Positions 11,035 to 19,836 are shown, counted from the first letter of the stretch. The stretch: 64,000 nt of DNA from Amycolatopsis acididurans (GCF_012328925.1 NZ_JAAXLS010000013.1:104569-168568), one strand, 5' to 3'. Numbers and translations are program-made. The notes: generated by a model not told the origin, from the sequence alone.

Positions 11035-11714
11035 TGGACGCCGTCTCGCTGCTGCTCGCCGATTCGCGCTTCCCCGGCGGCGGGCACGTGCACTCCGGCG
11101 GGCTGGAGGAGATCGTGGCCCGCAAGCTCGTCACCGCCGAGCGTGACCTGCCGCCTTTCCTGTACGGCAGACTGTGGACCGCGGGTCTGCTCGGCGCCGC
11201 TTTCGCCGCGGCGGCGGCACATGCCGCACGCCGTGGTGTCCACAGCGGACATTGGCGGCGGCTGGACGCGGAACTCGACGCGCGCACGCCCTCCCATGCG
11301 CAGCGGGAGGCCTCGCGGGCGCAGGGCCGTGGCACGGCGAGGGCAGGCCGGATCGCGTGGCCGGCCGTGCGGGACCTGCTGGCCGTGACCCCGCGGCCGC
11401 ATCATCCGGTCATCGTCGGCGCGCTGGCCGGCGCCGGTGGCGCGCTGCCCCGCGAGGCCGCGCTGACGGCGGCCTACCTCGCCGTCAGCGGTCCGGCGAG
11501 CGCGGCCGTGCGGCTGCTGGGATTCGACCCGCTCACCGTCAACGCGACGGTGGCACGATTGGCTCCGGAGCTGGAAGCGGTCGCCGAGCGGGCGGCCGCG
11601 ACCGCGGGCGCGGATCCGGCGGAACTGCCCGCGCCGAACGCCCCGGCGCTCGATTTGTTCGCCGAGGCACACCTTCGGCAGCACAAGGAAGAGGTGCGTC
11701 TTTTTGCCAGCTGA
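11034..11714 (+). CDS. ureF: Urease accessory protein UreF
   Basis: A 226-aa UreF-type accessory factor that works with UreD and UreG as a nickel-loading chaperone complex, gating GTPase-coupled metal transfer to UreC. The start [23 protein letters not shown] is the conserved UreF opening (LxDSRFPxGxxxHSGGLE). The rest is Ala/Arg-rich and alpha-helical, ending with [16 protein letters not shown]. Its ATG overlaps the ureC stop (TGATG). The 3' end overlaps ureG by 11 nt. Sequence divergence is typical for actinobacterial UreF. Confidence 0.93.
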   Translation: MDAVSLLLADSRFPGGGHVHSGGLEEIVARKLVTAERDLPPFLYGRLWTAGLLGAAFAAAAAHAARRGVHSGHWRRLDAELDARTPSHAQREASRAQGRGTARAGRIAWPAVRDLLAVTPRPHHPVIVGALAGAGGALPREAALTAAYLAVSGPASAAVRLLGFDPLTVNATVARLAPELEAVAERAAATAGADPAELPAPNAPALDLFAEAHLRQHKEEVRLFAS

Positions 11715-12393
11715 ACACGGACACGGTCACTTTCATCCGGTCAGCTTCGATCCGACCGTCGCCGAGCCCGACCACCACGAGGCCGCGCCCGCGCACGGCC
11801 GCGCGTACCGGATCGGCATCGGCGGCCCGGTCGGCAGCGGGAAGACGGCGCTGGTCGCCGCGCTGTGCCGGGCACTCGGCGACGAGATCAACCTGGCCGT
11901 GGTGACCAACGACATCTACACCACCGAGGACGCGGATTTCCTGCGCCGGGCCGGGGTGCTCGACGCTGCGCGGATCGAGGCCGTGCAGACCGGCGCGTGC
12001 CCGCACACCGCGATCCGGGACGACATCACCGCGAACCTCGACGCCGTGGAACGGCTGGAGGAACGCTTCCCCGGGCTGGAACTGGTGATCATCGAAAGCG
12101 GCGGGGACAACCTGACCGCGGTGTTCAGCCGGGGGCTCGCCGACAGCCAGGTGTTCGTGGTCGACGTCGCCGGCGGGGACAAGGTGCCGCGCAAGGGCGG
12201 GCCGGGCGTCACCACCGCCGATCTGCTGGTGATCAACAAGATCGACATCGCGCATCTCGTCGGCGCCGACATGACGGTGATGACCTCGGACGCGCACCGG
12301 ATGCGCGGTGAGCTCCCCGTCATCACACAGTCCCTTGTGGACACTCCGGACGCGCCGGATGTCGCAGCCTGGGTGCGTAAGCAGCTTCGGTGA
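11704..12393 (+). CDS. ureG: Urease accessory GTPase UreG
   Basis: A 229-aa SIMIBI-class GTPase that powers nickel insertion. Motifs are the P-loop [14 protein letters not shown] (about residues 38-51), the Cys-Pro-His metal site in [26 protein letters not shown], and the guanine-specificity NKID in [12 protein letters not shown]. The N-terminus [20 protein letters not shown] is histidine-rich, a likely nickel store in a locus with no ureE. It starts with a rare TTG inside the end of ureF, with GGAAGAGG about 11 nt upstream. Confidence 0.96.
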   Translation: MPAEHGHGHFHPVSFDPTVAEPDHHEAAPAHGRAYRIGIGGPVGSGKTALVAALCRALGDEINLAVVTNDIYTTEDADFLRRAGVLDAARIEAVQTGACPHTAIRDDITANLDAVERLEERFPGLELVIIESGGDNLTAVFSRGLADSQVFVVDVAGGDKVPRKGGPGVTTADLLVINKIDIAHLVGADMTVMTSDAHRMRGELPVITQSLVDTPDAPDVAAWVRKQLR

Positions 12394-13106
12394 AGGCGGA
12401 CGCGAGGCTCGTCGCGGAGTGCGTCGAGGGCAGGACGGTGCTGCGCGAGCTGCGCTCGATGGCGCCGCTGACGCTGTTCCCCAAGCGCCGTGGTGGTCCG
12501 GACGCGGTGGTGCACCTGGTCAACTCGGCGACCTCGCCGCTGGGCGGGGACGAGCTGACGTTGAGCGTGGTGGTCCGGGCCGGCGCCCGGCTGCGGCTGT
12601 CCGGTGTGGCCGCGACGCTCGCGCTGCCCGGCCACCGTCCGGGCGGGAGCCGGGCCCGCGTCGAGGTCGAGATCGAGGGTGACGGCGAGCTGGAGTACCT
12701 GCCGGAGCCGACGGTGATCACGTCGCGGGCGCGGCACACGGCGGAGTTCTTCGCGACGGTCGGACCGGACGCGCGGCTGCGCACGCGCGAGGTGCTGGTG
12801 CTCGGCCGGTCCGGCGAGGACGGTGGCGTGCTGCGCACGACGCAGCGGATCGTGCGCGGCGAGGTGCCCGTGCTGCACCAGACCCTGGAGGTCGGCGCGC
12901 TCAACGCGAGCCTGGCTCACCTGGCGGGGCGGCGCGTGCTGGCGACGGAGGTGCGCATCGACGGCGCACTCGTGGCGCCCGCGAGCGGCGACTGGTGGTC
13001 GCGCAGCCCACTGGCCGGCGGCGGCTGCCTGCTGGCCGCGCTGGCGCAGGAAGCGGTGACCGCGGAGCGAGACCTCGATCGGGCGAGGTCGGCCCCGTCC
13101 TGGTAG
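12390..13106 (+). CDS. ureD: Urease accessory protein UreD/UreH
   Basis: A 238-aa UreD-family scaffold of the urease activation complex. Supporting segments are [38 protein letters not shown], and [20 protein letters not shown] followed by [15 protein letters not shown]. The GTG start overlaps the ureG stop (GTGA). As the last gene of ureABCFGD it completes a system lacking only UreE, as in mycobacteria. There is no convincing terminator; about 170 bp separates it from pdxH. Confidence 0.92.
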   Translation: MKADARLVAECVEGRTVLRELRSMAPLTLFPKRRGGPDAVVHLVNSATSPLGGDELTLSVVVRAGARLRLSGVAATLALPGHRPGGSRARVEVEIEGDGELEYLPEPTVITSRARHTAEFFATVGPDARLRTREVLVLGRSGEDGGVLRTTQRIVRGEVPVLHQTLEVGALNASLAHLAGRRVLATEVRIDGALVAPASGDWWSRSPLAGGGCLLAALAQEAVTAERDLDRARSAPSW

Positions 13107-13274
13107 CCCTCGCCGGGAAGTCAAATATCCCGCACCGTGGGTCTTGATCGAGCCAGCTGATCGCCTCCGTGGCTAGCGTCACCGTTCGGCGGGTTTCGTG
13201 ATGGGGAACAAGGCCCTAACGTCAGCTCTTATCCACTGTTACTGATGCGTGTACACGGGCGCGGAGGTTGGCTC

Positions 13275-13946
13275 ATGCCGGAAGTCGACAACATCGACGA
13301 CGTAGCGGTTCGCCTGCCAGGTATGCGAGTTGCGTACGAGGGCGAGGCGCTGGACGAAGCCGATCTGGCGCCGACCTGGACCGAACAGCTGCAGGCCTGG
13401 CTGAATGAGGCCATCGCGGCCGGTGTCGCCGAGCCCAACGCGATGGTGCTCGCCACCGCCGACGCCGAGGGCAGGCCGTCCTCGCGCACCGTGCTGTGCA
13501 AGGGCCTCGACGAGCGGGGGGTGGTCTTCTACACGAACTACACCTCGAAGAAGAGTCACGACCTCACCGTCACGCGGTACGCCTCCGTCACCTTCCCGTG
13601 GTACGCGCTGCACCGGCAGGTCACCGTGCGCGGCGAGGTCGAGAAGGTCGACATCAAGGAGACCGCGGCGTACTGGGCCTCCCGGCCGCGCGGCTCGCAG
13701 CTCGGCGCGTGGGCGTCGCCGCAGTCGCAGGTGGTCGAGGGCCGCCGCGATCTGGACAACGCGCTGGCCTCGATCGAGCGCCGCTTCGCCGACGTCGACG
13801 AGGTACCCTTCCCGCCGCACTGGGGCGGCTGGCGCATCCGGCCGGAGGTCGTGGAGTTCTGGCTCGGCCAGCAGAACCGGCTGCACGACCGCCTGCGCTA
13901 CGTGCTCACCCACGACGGATGGCGCATCGAGCGCGTCGCCCCCTGA
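13275..13946 (+). CDS. pdxH: Pyridoxamine 5'-phosphate oxidase
   Basis: A 223-aa FMN-dependent oxidase making pyridoxal 5'-phosphate from PNP or PMP. Family signatures are NAMVLATADAEGRPSSRTVL, FYTNYTSKKSHDL, YALHRQVTVRGEVEKV, ASPQSQVVEGRRDLD and the C-terminal FWLGQQNRLHDRL followed by WRIERVAP (the PNPOx C-terminal dimerisation segment). The ATG at 13275 has GGAGG 7 nt upstream. An ATG at 13245 would add ten residues but overlaps a CGTGTACACG palindrome (13248-13257) that looks regulatory. Confidence 0.96.
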   Translation: MPEVDNIDDVAVRLPGMRVAYEGEALDEADLAPTWTEQLQAWLNEAIAAGVAEPNAMVLATADAEGRPSSRTVLCKGLDERGVVFYTNYTSKKSHDLTVTRYASVTFPWYALHRQVTVRGEVEKVDIKETAAYWASRPRGSQLGAWASPQSQVVEGRRDLDNALASIERRFADVDEVPFPPHWGGWRIRPEVVEFWLGQQNRLHDRLRYVLTHDGWRIERVAP

Positions 13947-13982
13947 CTCCCGGCCAAGGGAAAATCACACTCGGCGAAGTAG

Positions 13983-13998
13983 TTAGCTCGGCTAAGCT
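13983..13998 (+). promoter_or_regulatory. TTAGC-tcg-GCTAA dyad overlapping a TAAGCT -10
   Basis: The inverted repeat TTAGCTCGGCTAA (13983-13995) overlaps TAAGCT (13993-13998), which lies 8 nt before the GTG of the MFS gene at 14007, so the transcript would be leaderless or nearly so. The half-site TTAGs resemble DtxR/IdeR-type metal boxes but the match is incomplete. It is a candidate operator only. Confidence 0.35.
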
Positions 13999-14006
13999 CG
14001 TTTGCC

Positions 14007-15287
14007 GTGACTGTCGAGGCCAAGAGCGGGGGCAAACGCAGGCGTTTCGGGAACGTCGTCATCGACACCCAGCCCCTGCGCGAGCCCGCCTTCCGGCGGC
14101 TGTGGATCGGTACGGCGGTGACCGCGATCGGCAGCCAGCTCACCACGGTCGCCGTCCCGAAGCAGGTCTTCGACCTCACCGGTTCCTCCGGCTACGTCGG
14201 GCTGACCGGCGCCGTGGCGCTGGTCCCGCTGCTGGTCTTCGGCCTGTGGGGCGGCGCGATCGCGGACACCGTGGACCGCCGCAAGCTGCTGATCTTCGGC
14301 AACGCCGGCATCGCGATCGTCTCCGCGCTGCTGTGGCTGCAGGCCTGGCTCGACGTGGGCTCGGTGTGGCTCGTTCTCGCGCTGCTGGCCTTCAATCAGG
14401 CGTTCTTCGCGATCAACATGCCCACCCGCAGCGCGATCGTGGCCCGGCTGGTCGCCCCCGAACTCCTCCCGGCGGCCACCGCGCTGTCCAGCACCATGAA
14501 CATGTTCGGCACCGTGTTCGGCCCGATGGCCGCCGGTGCGCTGATGCCCGTGCTGGGCCTGCCGACGCTCTACCTCCTCGACACGATCGCGCTCCTGCTC
14601 ACCCTCTACACGGTGTGGCGCCTGCCCGCGCTGCCGCCGCTGTCCGGTCAGGTCCGCCGCGCCGGGCTGCGCGACGTGATCGACGGGTTCCGCTACATGG
14701 GCACCCAGAAGGTGCTGCTCGCCAGTTTCGTCGTGGACATCATCGCGATGGTGGCGGGTATGCCGCGCGCCCTGTTCCCGGAAATGGCCGAGCGCACCTT
14801 CGGCGATCCGCACGGTGGCGGCCTCGCGCTGGGGTGGCTGTTCGCGGCGATCCCGATCGGCTCCGTCTTCATCGGACTGTTCTCGGGCTGGCTCGGCCGG
14901 GTCCGGCGCCAGGGCGTGGCCGTCGTGGTGGCGATCTGCGCGTGGGGCGCGGCGGTCGTCGGGTTCGGGCTCGCCCATTCGCTGTGGCTCGCCGTGACGT
15001 TCCTGATCGTCGGCGGTGCCGCCGACATGATCAGCGCGATCTACCGCCAGTCGATCCTGCAGGCCGCCGCGACCGACGAGATGCGCGGCCGGATGCAAGG
15101 CGCGTTCACCGTCGTGGTCGCGGGCGGGCCGCGCATCGCCGACGTCACGCACGGCTGGACCGCCGCCGCGGTCGGTACGACGGCCGCCGCGTCCGGGGGC
15201 GGTGCGCTGGTGATCGTGCTGATGGTGGTGGCGGTGGCGCTGCTGCCCGCGTTCTGGCGGTACCGCGCGGGGGCCGTCGTCGAATAG
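14007..15287 (+). CDS. MFS transporter, enterobactin-exporter/MFS_3-like
   Basis: A 426-aa major facilitator with about 12 membrane segments. LREPAFRRLWIGTAVTAIGS at the N-terminus, the loop motif GGAIADTVDRRKLLI (motif A-like), ARLVAPELLPAATALSSTMN and YRQSILQAAATDEMRGRMQG are typical of the EntS-like/MFS_3 subgroup of exporters. The substrate is unknown. A metal-box-like dyad overlaps its promoter, so siderophore or metal-linked export is conceivable but unproven. The GTG start is inferred; no ribosome-binding site is seen. It is convergent with the methionine aminopeptidase gene 30 bp away. Confidence 0.85.
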   Translation: MTVEAKSGGKRRRFGNVVIDTQPLREPAFRRLWIGTAVTAIGSQLTTVAVPKQVFDLTGSSGYVGLTGAVALVPLLVFGLWGGAIADTVDRRKLLIFGNAGIAIVSALLWLQAWLDVGSVWLVLALLAFNQAFFAINMPTRSAIVARLVAPELLPAATALSSTMNMFGTVFGPMAAGALMPVLGLPTLYLLDTIALLLTLYTVWRLPALPPLSGQVRRAGLRDVIDGFRYMGTQKVLLASFVVDIIAMVAGMPRALFPEMAERTFGDPHGGGLALGWLFAAIPIGSVFIGLFSGWLGRVRRQGVAVVVAICAWGAAVVGFGLAHSLWLAVTFLIVGGAADMISAIYRQSILQAAATDEMRGRMQGAFTVVVAGGPRIADVTHGWTAAAVGTTAAASGGGALVIVLMVVAVALLPAFWRYRAGAVVE

Positions 15288-15316
15288 GCCGTTTCAGCAA
15301 TCTCCCTGGCTGGCCG

Positions 15317-16099
15317 CTACGCCCCGTGGTCCGGTGCGCGCCGGGTGAGCACCAGCGGACCGTCTTCGGTGATCGCGACCGTGTGCTCGGAGTGGGCGGT
15401 GCGCGAGCCGTCGGCCGAGCGGATGGTCCAGCCGTCGGGGTCGTAGACGATCCGGTCGGTCGTGCGCGCGAACCACGGTTCGAGTGCGAGGGTCAGCCCC
15501 GGCCGGAGCTTCAGCCCGCGGCCCGGCGTGCCCTTGTTGGACACGTGGAGATCCTCGTGCATGGTGCGGCCGATGCCGTGGCCGCCGAACTCCGTGTTGA
15601 CCGGATAGCCGTAGTCGCAGGCCACCGCGTAGATCGCCGCCGAGATGTCGCCGAGCCGGTTTCCCGGGCGGGCGGCCTCGATCGCCGCTTCCAGGGCTTC
15701 CTCGGTGGCGCGGACGACCCGCAGGTCCTCCTCGGCGGCGGTGCCGACGATGACCGTGCGCGCCGAGTCGGCCGTCCAGCCGTTGATGCTGACCGCGAGG
15801 TCCGCACTGAGCACGTCCCCGTCGCGCAGCGTGTAGTCGTGGGGCAGGCCGTGCAGGACGGCGTCGTTGACCGACAGGCAGATGACGTTGCGGAACGGGC
15901 CCTTGCCGAAGGAGGGCGCGTAGTCCCAGTAGCACGACTCCGCCCCGCGCCGTTTGATCATGCCGCGCACGTGGTGCTCCAGGTCCAGCAGGTTGACGCC
16001 CACGTCGGCGAGCCTGCCGACCTCGGAGAGCACCTCGGCGACGAACCGCCCGGCCACGTGCATGCGTTCGATTTCCGCCGGTGTCTTCAGTTCGATCAT
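15317..16099 (-). CDS. map: Type I methionine aminopeptidase
   Basis: A 260-aa cytosolic M24 peptidase removing N-terminal Met. All metal ligands are present: D100 in LSADLAVSINGW, D111 in TADSARTV, H174 in FGGHGIGRTMHEDLHV, E207 in LTLALEPWF and E238 in SEHTVAI. It lacks the N-terminal extension of MapB-type enzymes. The ATG at 16099 is preceded by GGGGG at good spacing; the longer upstream reading would pass through an AT-rich palindrome. Actinomycetes usually have a housekeeping map in the ribosomal-protein region. This copy sits apart, so it is probably a paralogue. Confidence 0.94.
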   Translation of the reverse strand: MIELKTPAEIERMHVAGRFVAEVLSEVGRLADVGVNLLDLEHHVRGMIKRRGAESCYWDYAPSFGKGPFRNVICLSVNDAVLHGLPHDYTLRDGDVLSADLAVSINGWTADSARTVIVGTAAEEDLRVVRATEEALEAAIEAARPGNRLGDISAAIYAVACDYGYPVNTEFGGHGIGRTMHEDLHVSNKGTPGRGLKLRPGLTLALEPWFARTTDRIVYDPDGWTIRSADGSRTAHSEHTVAITEDGPLVLTRRAPDHGA

Positions 16100-16117
16100 G
16101 CGTACCCCCGTATTGTC

Positions 16118-16131
16118 GGTATAATAATACC
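16118..16131 (-). promoter_or_regulatory. AT-rich palindrome GGTAT-AATA-ATACC upstream of map
   Basis: GGTATAATAATACC is a 5-bp-arm dyad containing TATAAT/TATTAT in otherwise GC-rich DNA. It lies about 20-30 nt upstream of the map start. It could be a -10 region overlapped by an operator. No cognate regulator is obvious besides the TetR gene two genes away, whose likely own site at 17542 is different. Confidence 0.45.
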
Positions 16132-16147
16132 AACGTAGCACGCGGGG

Positions 16148-16963
16148 CTAGCCGTCGAACCGGCGTAGGTCCACGGGATCGTGTGCGGTGAAGATGTCGA
16201 CCTCGCCGGTGCCGGCCAGCTCGCGCAGCCGCCGCTGATTCGCCAGGCGTGGCCCGGGAACCGTCTGCACCCTGGCCTCGAACAGCTTCAGTCCCAACGG
16301 AATGTAGGGCCGCACCGGGTCGATCTCGCGGTGGTGGAAGTACGAATCGCCGGCGTGCAGCAGCCAGCGTTCGCCGGTGTCGATCGCGACGCCGGCGTGT
16401 CCGCGCGTGTGCCCGGCGAGCGGGATCAGCAGGATTTCCGGCGGCAGGCCCTTGAGTTCACGTACGGCGTCGAACCCGGACCACGGCTCGCCGAAGTCGG
16501 CATACGAACTCCACTGTGGACCGTGGGCGAACTGCACCTTGCGGTACCGCAGTTCCTCCGGCCGGCCGATGGGGCTTTGCAGTGCCCGCAGTTCCTCGGC
16601 GTAGACGTGCACGGTCGCGTGCGGGAAGTCCACCAGCCCGCCCGCGTGGTCGAGATCGAGGTGGGTGAGCACGACGTGCCGCACGTCCGCCGGATCGAAC
16701 CCGAGCCGCTTCACCTGTGCCAGCGCGGATTCCTCCAGCCGCGGTCGCGCGCCGGTCAGCCGCATGAAGCTCTTGCCGAGCCAATCGGACCGGGTGGCGG
16801 CCCGCGTGCCCATCCCGGTCTCGACCAGCACCAGTTCGTTCCCGGCCTCGACGAGCAGGCAGTGGCACACCAGTTCGGCGCGGCGCAGCAGCCCGGCGCG
16901 GCCGTCGATCAGCCGCCCGCCGAAGGGGCGCATGGTGCCGGCGTTGAAGTGGTGAACGCGCAT
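16148..16963 (-). CDS. MBL-fold metallo-hydrolase, lactonase-like
   Basis: A 271-aa metallo-beta-lactamase-fold protein. The zinc-binding HxDxDH is in VVLTHLDLDHAGGLVDF (about residues 103-119). Later metal ligands are His in PLAGHTRGHAGVAI, Asp in LLHAGDSYFHH and His in FTAHDPVDLRRF. The layout (long N-terminal strand region, LETGMGTRAATRSDW) resembles AttM/AhlD-type N-acyl-lactone hydrolases, but the true substrate is unknown. Its ATG overlaps the TetR stop (TGATG), so the two are co-translated and the regulator likely controls it. Confidence 0.82.
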   Translation of the reverse strand: MRVHHFNAGTMRPFGGRLIDGRAGLLRRAELVCHCLLVEAGNELVLVETGMGTRAATRSDWLGKSFMRLTGARPRLEESALAQVKRLGFDPADVRHVVLTHLDLDHAGGLVDFPHATVHVYAEELRALQSPIGRPEELRYRKVQFAHGPQWSSYADFGEPWSGFDAVRELKGLPPEILLIPLAGHTRGHAGVAIDTGERWLLHAGDSYFHHREIDPVRPYIPLGLKLFEARVQTVPGPRLANQRRLRELAGTGEVDIFTAHDPVDLRRFDG

Positions 16964-17523
16964 CAGGATTCCTTTCCGAACAACGCCGCCAGGTGTTCGC
17001 CGACCGTGCGCAGCGGGCCGAGGTCGCGTCCTACCTTCGCGAGCATCAGCGCGCCCTCGATGGAGGTGAGCGCGATCGTGCCGGCCCGCTTCGCCTCCGA
17101 TGCCGAAAACCCCAGTGCCACAAGGTGTTCCTCGAACACGTCGAGCCACGAACCGTATCCTTCGGCGCAGGCCGACCTGATCGGTTCGCTTTCCGTGGCC
17201 GCGTCCACCGCCACTGTCGCGATAGGACAACCGCGGCGGAAGTCCGAGGCTTCGAGTGCCTCTCCGAGTGCGTTGATCACGGCCTCGATGCCGCCCTTGC
17301 CGAGTAGCTCGCGCAGCAGATCGTGGAGCCTGGCCGCCGAGACGGTGAGCGCCTCGGCGGCCAGTTGTTCCTTGCCGCCGGGGAAATGGAAGTACAGCGA
17401 GCCCTTGGGTGCCCCGCCCGCGCTCACCAGCTGGTTGAGCCCGGTCGCGTGATAGCCCTGGCTGTGGAAGAGATCGGCGGCGGAGTCGAGCATCCGCTGC
17501 CGGGTGTCGGTTCGGCGGACCAT
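16963..17523 (-). CDS. TetR-family regulator, LmrA/YxaF-like
   Basis: A 186-aa TetR repressor. The N-terminal HTH spans TRQRMLDSAADLFHSQGYHA and GGAPKGSLYFHFPGGKEQL. The DFRRGCPIATVAVDAATES segment around residue 95 is characteristic of the LmrA/YxaF C-terminal domain. It is first in a two-gene operon with the MBL hydrolase and divergent from aldose epimerase. TACAGT 7 nt before the ATG suggests a leaderless start. The dyad at 17542-17563 is the expected operator, so it probably represses itself, the hydrolase and perhaps the epimerase. The ligand is unknown. Confidence 0.9.
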   Translation of the reverse strand: MVRRTDTRQRMLDSAADLFHSQGYHATGLNQLVSAGGAPKGSLYFHFPGGKEQLAAEALTVSAARLHDLLRELLGKGGIEAVINALGEALEASDFRRGCPIATVAVDAATESEPIRSACAEGYGSWLDVFEEHLVALGFSASEAKRAGTIALTSIEGALMLAKVGRDLGPLRTVGEHLAALFGKES

Positions 17524-17541
17524 GGCCGGAACTGTAGCTCA

Positions 17542-17563
17542 AACTATGACGACTGGTCTAGTT
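17542..17563. promoter_or_regulatory. TetR operator candidate between tetR and the epimerase gene
   Basis: An imperfect 22-bp dyad with arms AACTATGAC and GTCTAGTT. Read on the minus strand it contains TAGACCAGTC, close to the TAGACC-GTC core that I recall for Bacillus LmrA/YxaF operators. It sits between the minus-strand TACAGT -10 of tetR and the plus-strand TAAGTT -10 (17578-17583) of the epimerase gene, so one bound dimer could affect both. Confidence 0.6.
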
Positions 17564-17589
17564 ACTTTCGGGAGCGGTAAGTTGCGGAC

Positions 17590-18498
17590 ATGGCCAACCC
17601 CACGGGAGAGCAGTTCGAGATCGTCCGCGGCAACGCACGCGCGATCGTCACCGAGATCGGCGCGGGCCTGCGGGCCTTCGAGATCGGCGGCGTGCCCTAT
17701 GTCGAAACGTTCGACGCCGACGCCAAGCCGCCCAAAGGGGCAGGCCAGGTGCTGCTGCCGTGGCCGAACCGCACCAAGAACGCCGAATGGACCTACCAAG
17801 GTCAGCTGCAGCAACTGGAGGTCACCGAGGAGTCGCGTGGCAACGCGATCCACGGGTTGACCCGGCATCGCGAGTGGACACTCGTCGAGCACGCCGAATC
17901 CTCGATCACGTTCGAGATCGAAATCGAGAAGCAGCAGGGCTGGCCGGTGCCGCTGCACGCGCGCATCACCTACGAGGTGGCGCCGCGCGAGCTCACCGTG
18001 ACGCACGAGATCCGCAACGAGGGCGAGACGCCGATCGGGGTCGGCGTCGGCACGCATCCGTACTTCCGCATCGGCGACGTGCCCACCGACGAGCTCACGC
18101 TGACCCTGCAAGCCACCCGCGTGCGGCCGTACGCCGCGGACAAGCAGCTTCCGTACTCCGACGAGCAGGACGTAGAGGGCACCGAGTACGACTTCCGTTC
18201 CGGCGTGCTGCTCGCGACCGTCGACCTCGACACCGCGTTCGGCGGTCTGGGCACGGGCGAGGACGGCCGCCACCACCACGTGCTCGGCCACGGCGAGAAG
18301 AGCGTGGACGTCTGGGCGGGCGCGGACTTCCGCTGGGTGCAGGTGTTCACGCCGGAGGACCTGGTCGGGCGCGGCCGGGCGGTGGCGATCGAGCCCATGA
18401 CCTGCCCCGCCGACGCGCTCAACTCCGGCACCGACCTGATCGAACTCGACCCGGGCACGTCGTGGAGCGGAAGCTGGGGTGTCCGCGTCACGGGCTGA
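17590..18498 (+). CDS. Aldose 1-epimerase (galactose mutarotase family)
   Basis: A 302-aa beta-sandwich mutarotase interconverting alpha and beta anomers of hexoses. Diagnostic segments are AGQVLLPWPNRTKNAEW (LxPWxNR substrate-binding arginine), GNAIHGLTRHREWTL with the active-site His, VGVGTHPYFRIGD with the catalytic His, and VAIEPMTCPADALNS with the catalytic Glu. TAAGTT 6 nt before the ATG implies a leaderless transcript overlapping the TetR dyad. It is followed 25 nt later by an unrelated amidohydrolase. Confidence 0.92.
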   Translation: MANPTGEQFEIVRGNARAIVTEIGAGLRAFEIGGVPYVETFDADAKPPKGAGQVLLPWPNRTKNAEWTYQGQLQQLEVTEESRGNAIHGLTRHREWTLVEHAESSITFEIEIEKQQGWPVPLHARITYEVAPRELTVTHEIRNEGETPIGVGVGTHPYFRIGDVPTDELTLTLQATRVRPYAADKQLPYSDEQDVEGTEYDFRSGVLLATVDLDTAFGGLGTGEDGRHHHVLGHGEKSVDVWAGADFRWVQVFTPEDLVGRGRAVAIEPMTCPADALNSGTDLIELDPGTSWSGSWGVRVTG

Positions 18499-18523
18499 GC
18501 CGCTGCGGTTAGCGTGTCGAACC

Positions 18524-19735
18524 ATGACGACTGCGATTGTGGGCGGGTACGTCGTGCCGGTCGACGGGGAACCGGTCGACGGTGGCACGGTCCTGATCGA
18601 GAACGGGAAGATCACGGCGGTCGGCCCCGAGGCCGATGTGGACATCCCGGAGGATGCCGAACTGGTCGACGCCGCCGGCGCGTGGGTGCTGCCGGGTTTC
18701 GTCGACGCGCACGTCCACCTCGGTGTGCACGAGGAGGGCGAGGGCTGGTCGGGTAACGACACCAACGAGATGACCGACCCGAACGGCGCCCGTTTCCGTG
18801 CCGTCGACGGCATCGACCCGTTCGAGGTCGGTTTCGACGACGCACTCTCCGGCGGCGTCACCAGCGTCGTGATCAAGCCCGGCTCCGGCAATCCGATCGG
18901 CGGCCAGACCGTCGGCGTGAAAACGTGGGGCCGCACCGCGCTGGACATGGTTTTCGCCGAGCAGGTCAGCGTCAAGAGCGCGCTGGGCGAGAACCCGAAG
19001 CGGGTGTACGGGGAGAAGAAGCAGACGCCCTCCACGCGGCTCGGGGTCGCCGCGATCATCCGCGAGGCGTTCACGAAGGCCCGCAACTACGCCGCGCAAC
19101 GCGACCACGCGCGTACGGAAGGCAAGCCGTTCGACACGGATCTGACGCTGGAGACGCTCGCGCAGGTGCTCGACGGGACCCTGTACTGGGACCAGCACAC
19201 GCACCGCGCCGACGACATCGTCACCGCGATCCGGTTGGCCAAGGAGTTCGGTTACAAGCTCGTCGTCAACCACGGCACCGAGGGGCATCTCATCGCCGAT
19301 GTGCTGGCCGAGGAGGGTGTGCCGGTCATCCTCGGGCCGCTGTTCACCACGCGGTCGAAGGTCGAGTTGCGGAACCGGACGCTGCGCAGCGCCGGGATCC
19401 TGGCCCGGGCAGGCGTCCGGATCGCCATCACGACCGATCACCCGGTCGTCCCGATCAACTTCCTTGTGTACCAGGCGGCGCTGGCCGTGAAGGAGGGTCT
19501 GGAGCCGGAGGCGGCGCTGCGTGCGCTGACGGTGAACCCGGCGAGCATGCTCGGCCTCGACGACCGGATCGGCTCGCTGAAGCCCGGGCTGGACGCGGAC
19601 GTGGTGGTGTGGTCCGGTGACCCGCTGGACGTGATGAACAGGGCACTGCGCGTCTTCGTGCGCGGCCACGAGGTCTACACCTTCGACGAAGGTCGTGGCG
19701 AGGGCGTCGTCGCGGAGCGGCGGTACCGGGAGTAG
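18524..19735 (+). CDS. Amidohydrolase (imidazolonepropionase-like)
   Basis: A 403-aa metal-dependent amidohydrolase. The N-terminal beta-sandwich begins MTTAIVGGYVVPVDGEPVDG. The metal motif HVH is in VDAHVHLGVHEEGEG (about residues 65-67), further ligands are in DQHTHRADDI and VVNHGTEGHLI, and the Asp is in ITTDHPVVP. The C-terminus LKPGLDADVVVWSGDPLDV closes the composite domain. Substrates in this family are cyclic amides or dipeptides, so none is assigned. The ATG at 18524 is preceded by TAGCGT at 8 nt, suggesting a nearly leaderless start. It is complete. Confidence 0.88.
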   Translation: MTTAIVGGYVVPVDGEPVDGGTVLIENGKITAVGPEADVDIPEDAELVDAAGAWVLPGFVDAHVHLGVHEEGEGWSGNDTNEMTDPNGARFRAVDGIDPFEVGFDDALSGGVTSVVIKPGSGNPIGGQTVGVKTWGRTALDMVFAEQVSVKSALGENPKRVYGEKKQTPSTRLGVAAIIREAFTKARNYAAQRDHARTEGKPFDTDLTLETLAQVLDGTLYWDQHTHRADDIVTAIRLAKEFGYKLVVNHGTEGHLIADVLAEEGVPVILGPLFTTRSKVELRNRTLRSAGILARAGVRIAITTDHPVVPINFLVYQAALAVKEGLEPEAALRALTVNPASMLGLDDRIGSLKPGLDADVVVWSGDPLDVMNRALRVFVRGHEVYTFDEGRGEGVVAERRYRE

Positions 19736-19836
19736 TCCGGTTCGCTTCGGCTTGGGTCGGTTTGGGAGGTTTGGCTCGGGGGTCTGGTTCGGTGCCGGTC
19801 GCGTTGCCGGCCGGTGGGGAGAGGTCCGGCTGTTGC

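Noticed and set aside
13496..16138. Continuous 880-codon open frame on the plus strand
   Set aside because: It runs out of frame through pdxH, the MFS gene and antisense to map; the Arg/Ala-rich sequence has no motifs and is a GC-driven shadow.
16148..17542. Single 464-codon gene covering both the MBL hydrolase and the TetR region
   Set aside because: The N-terminal part is out of frame with a clear TetR protein; the MBL start at 16963 overlaps the TetR stop as a coupled pair.
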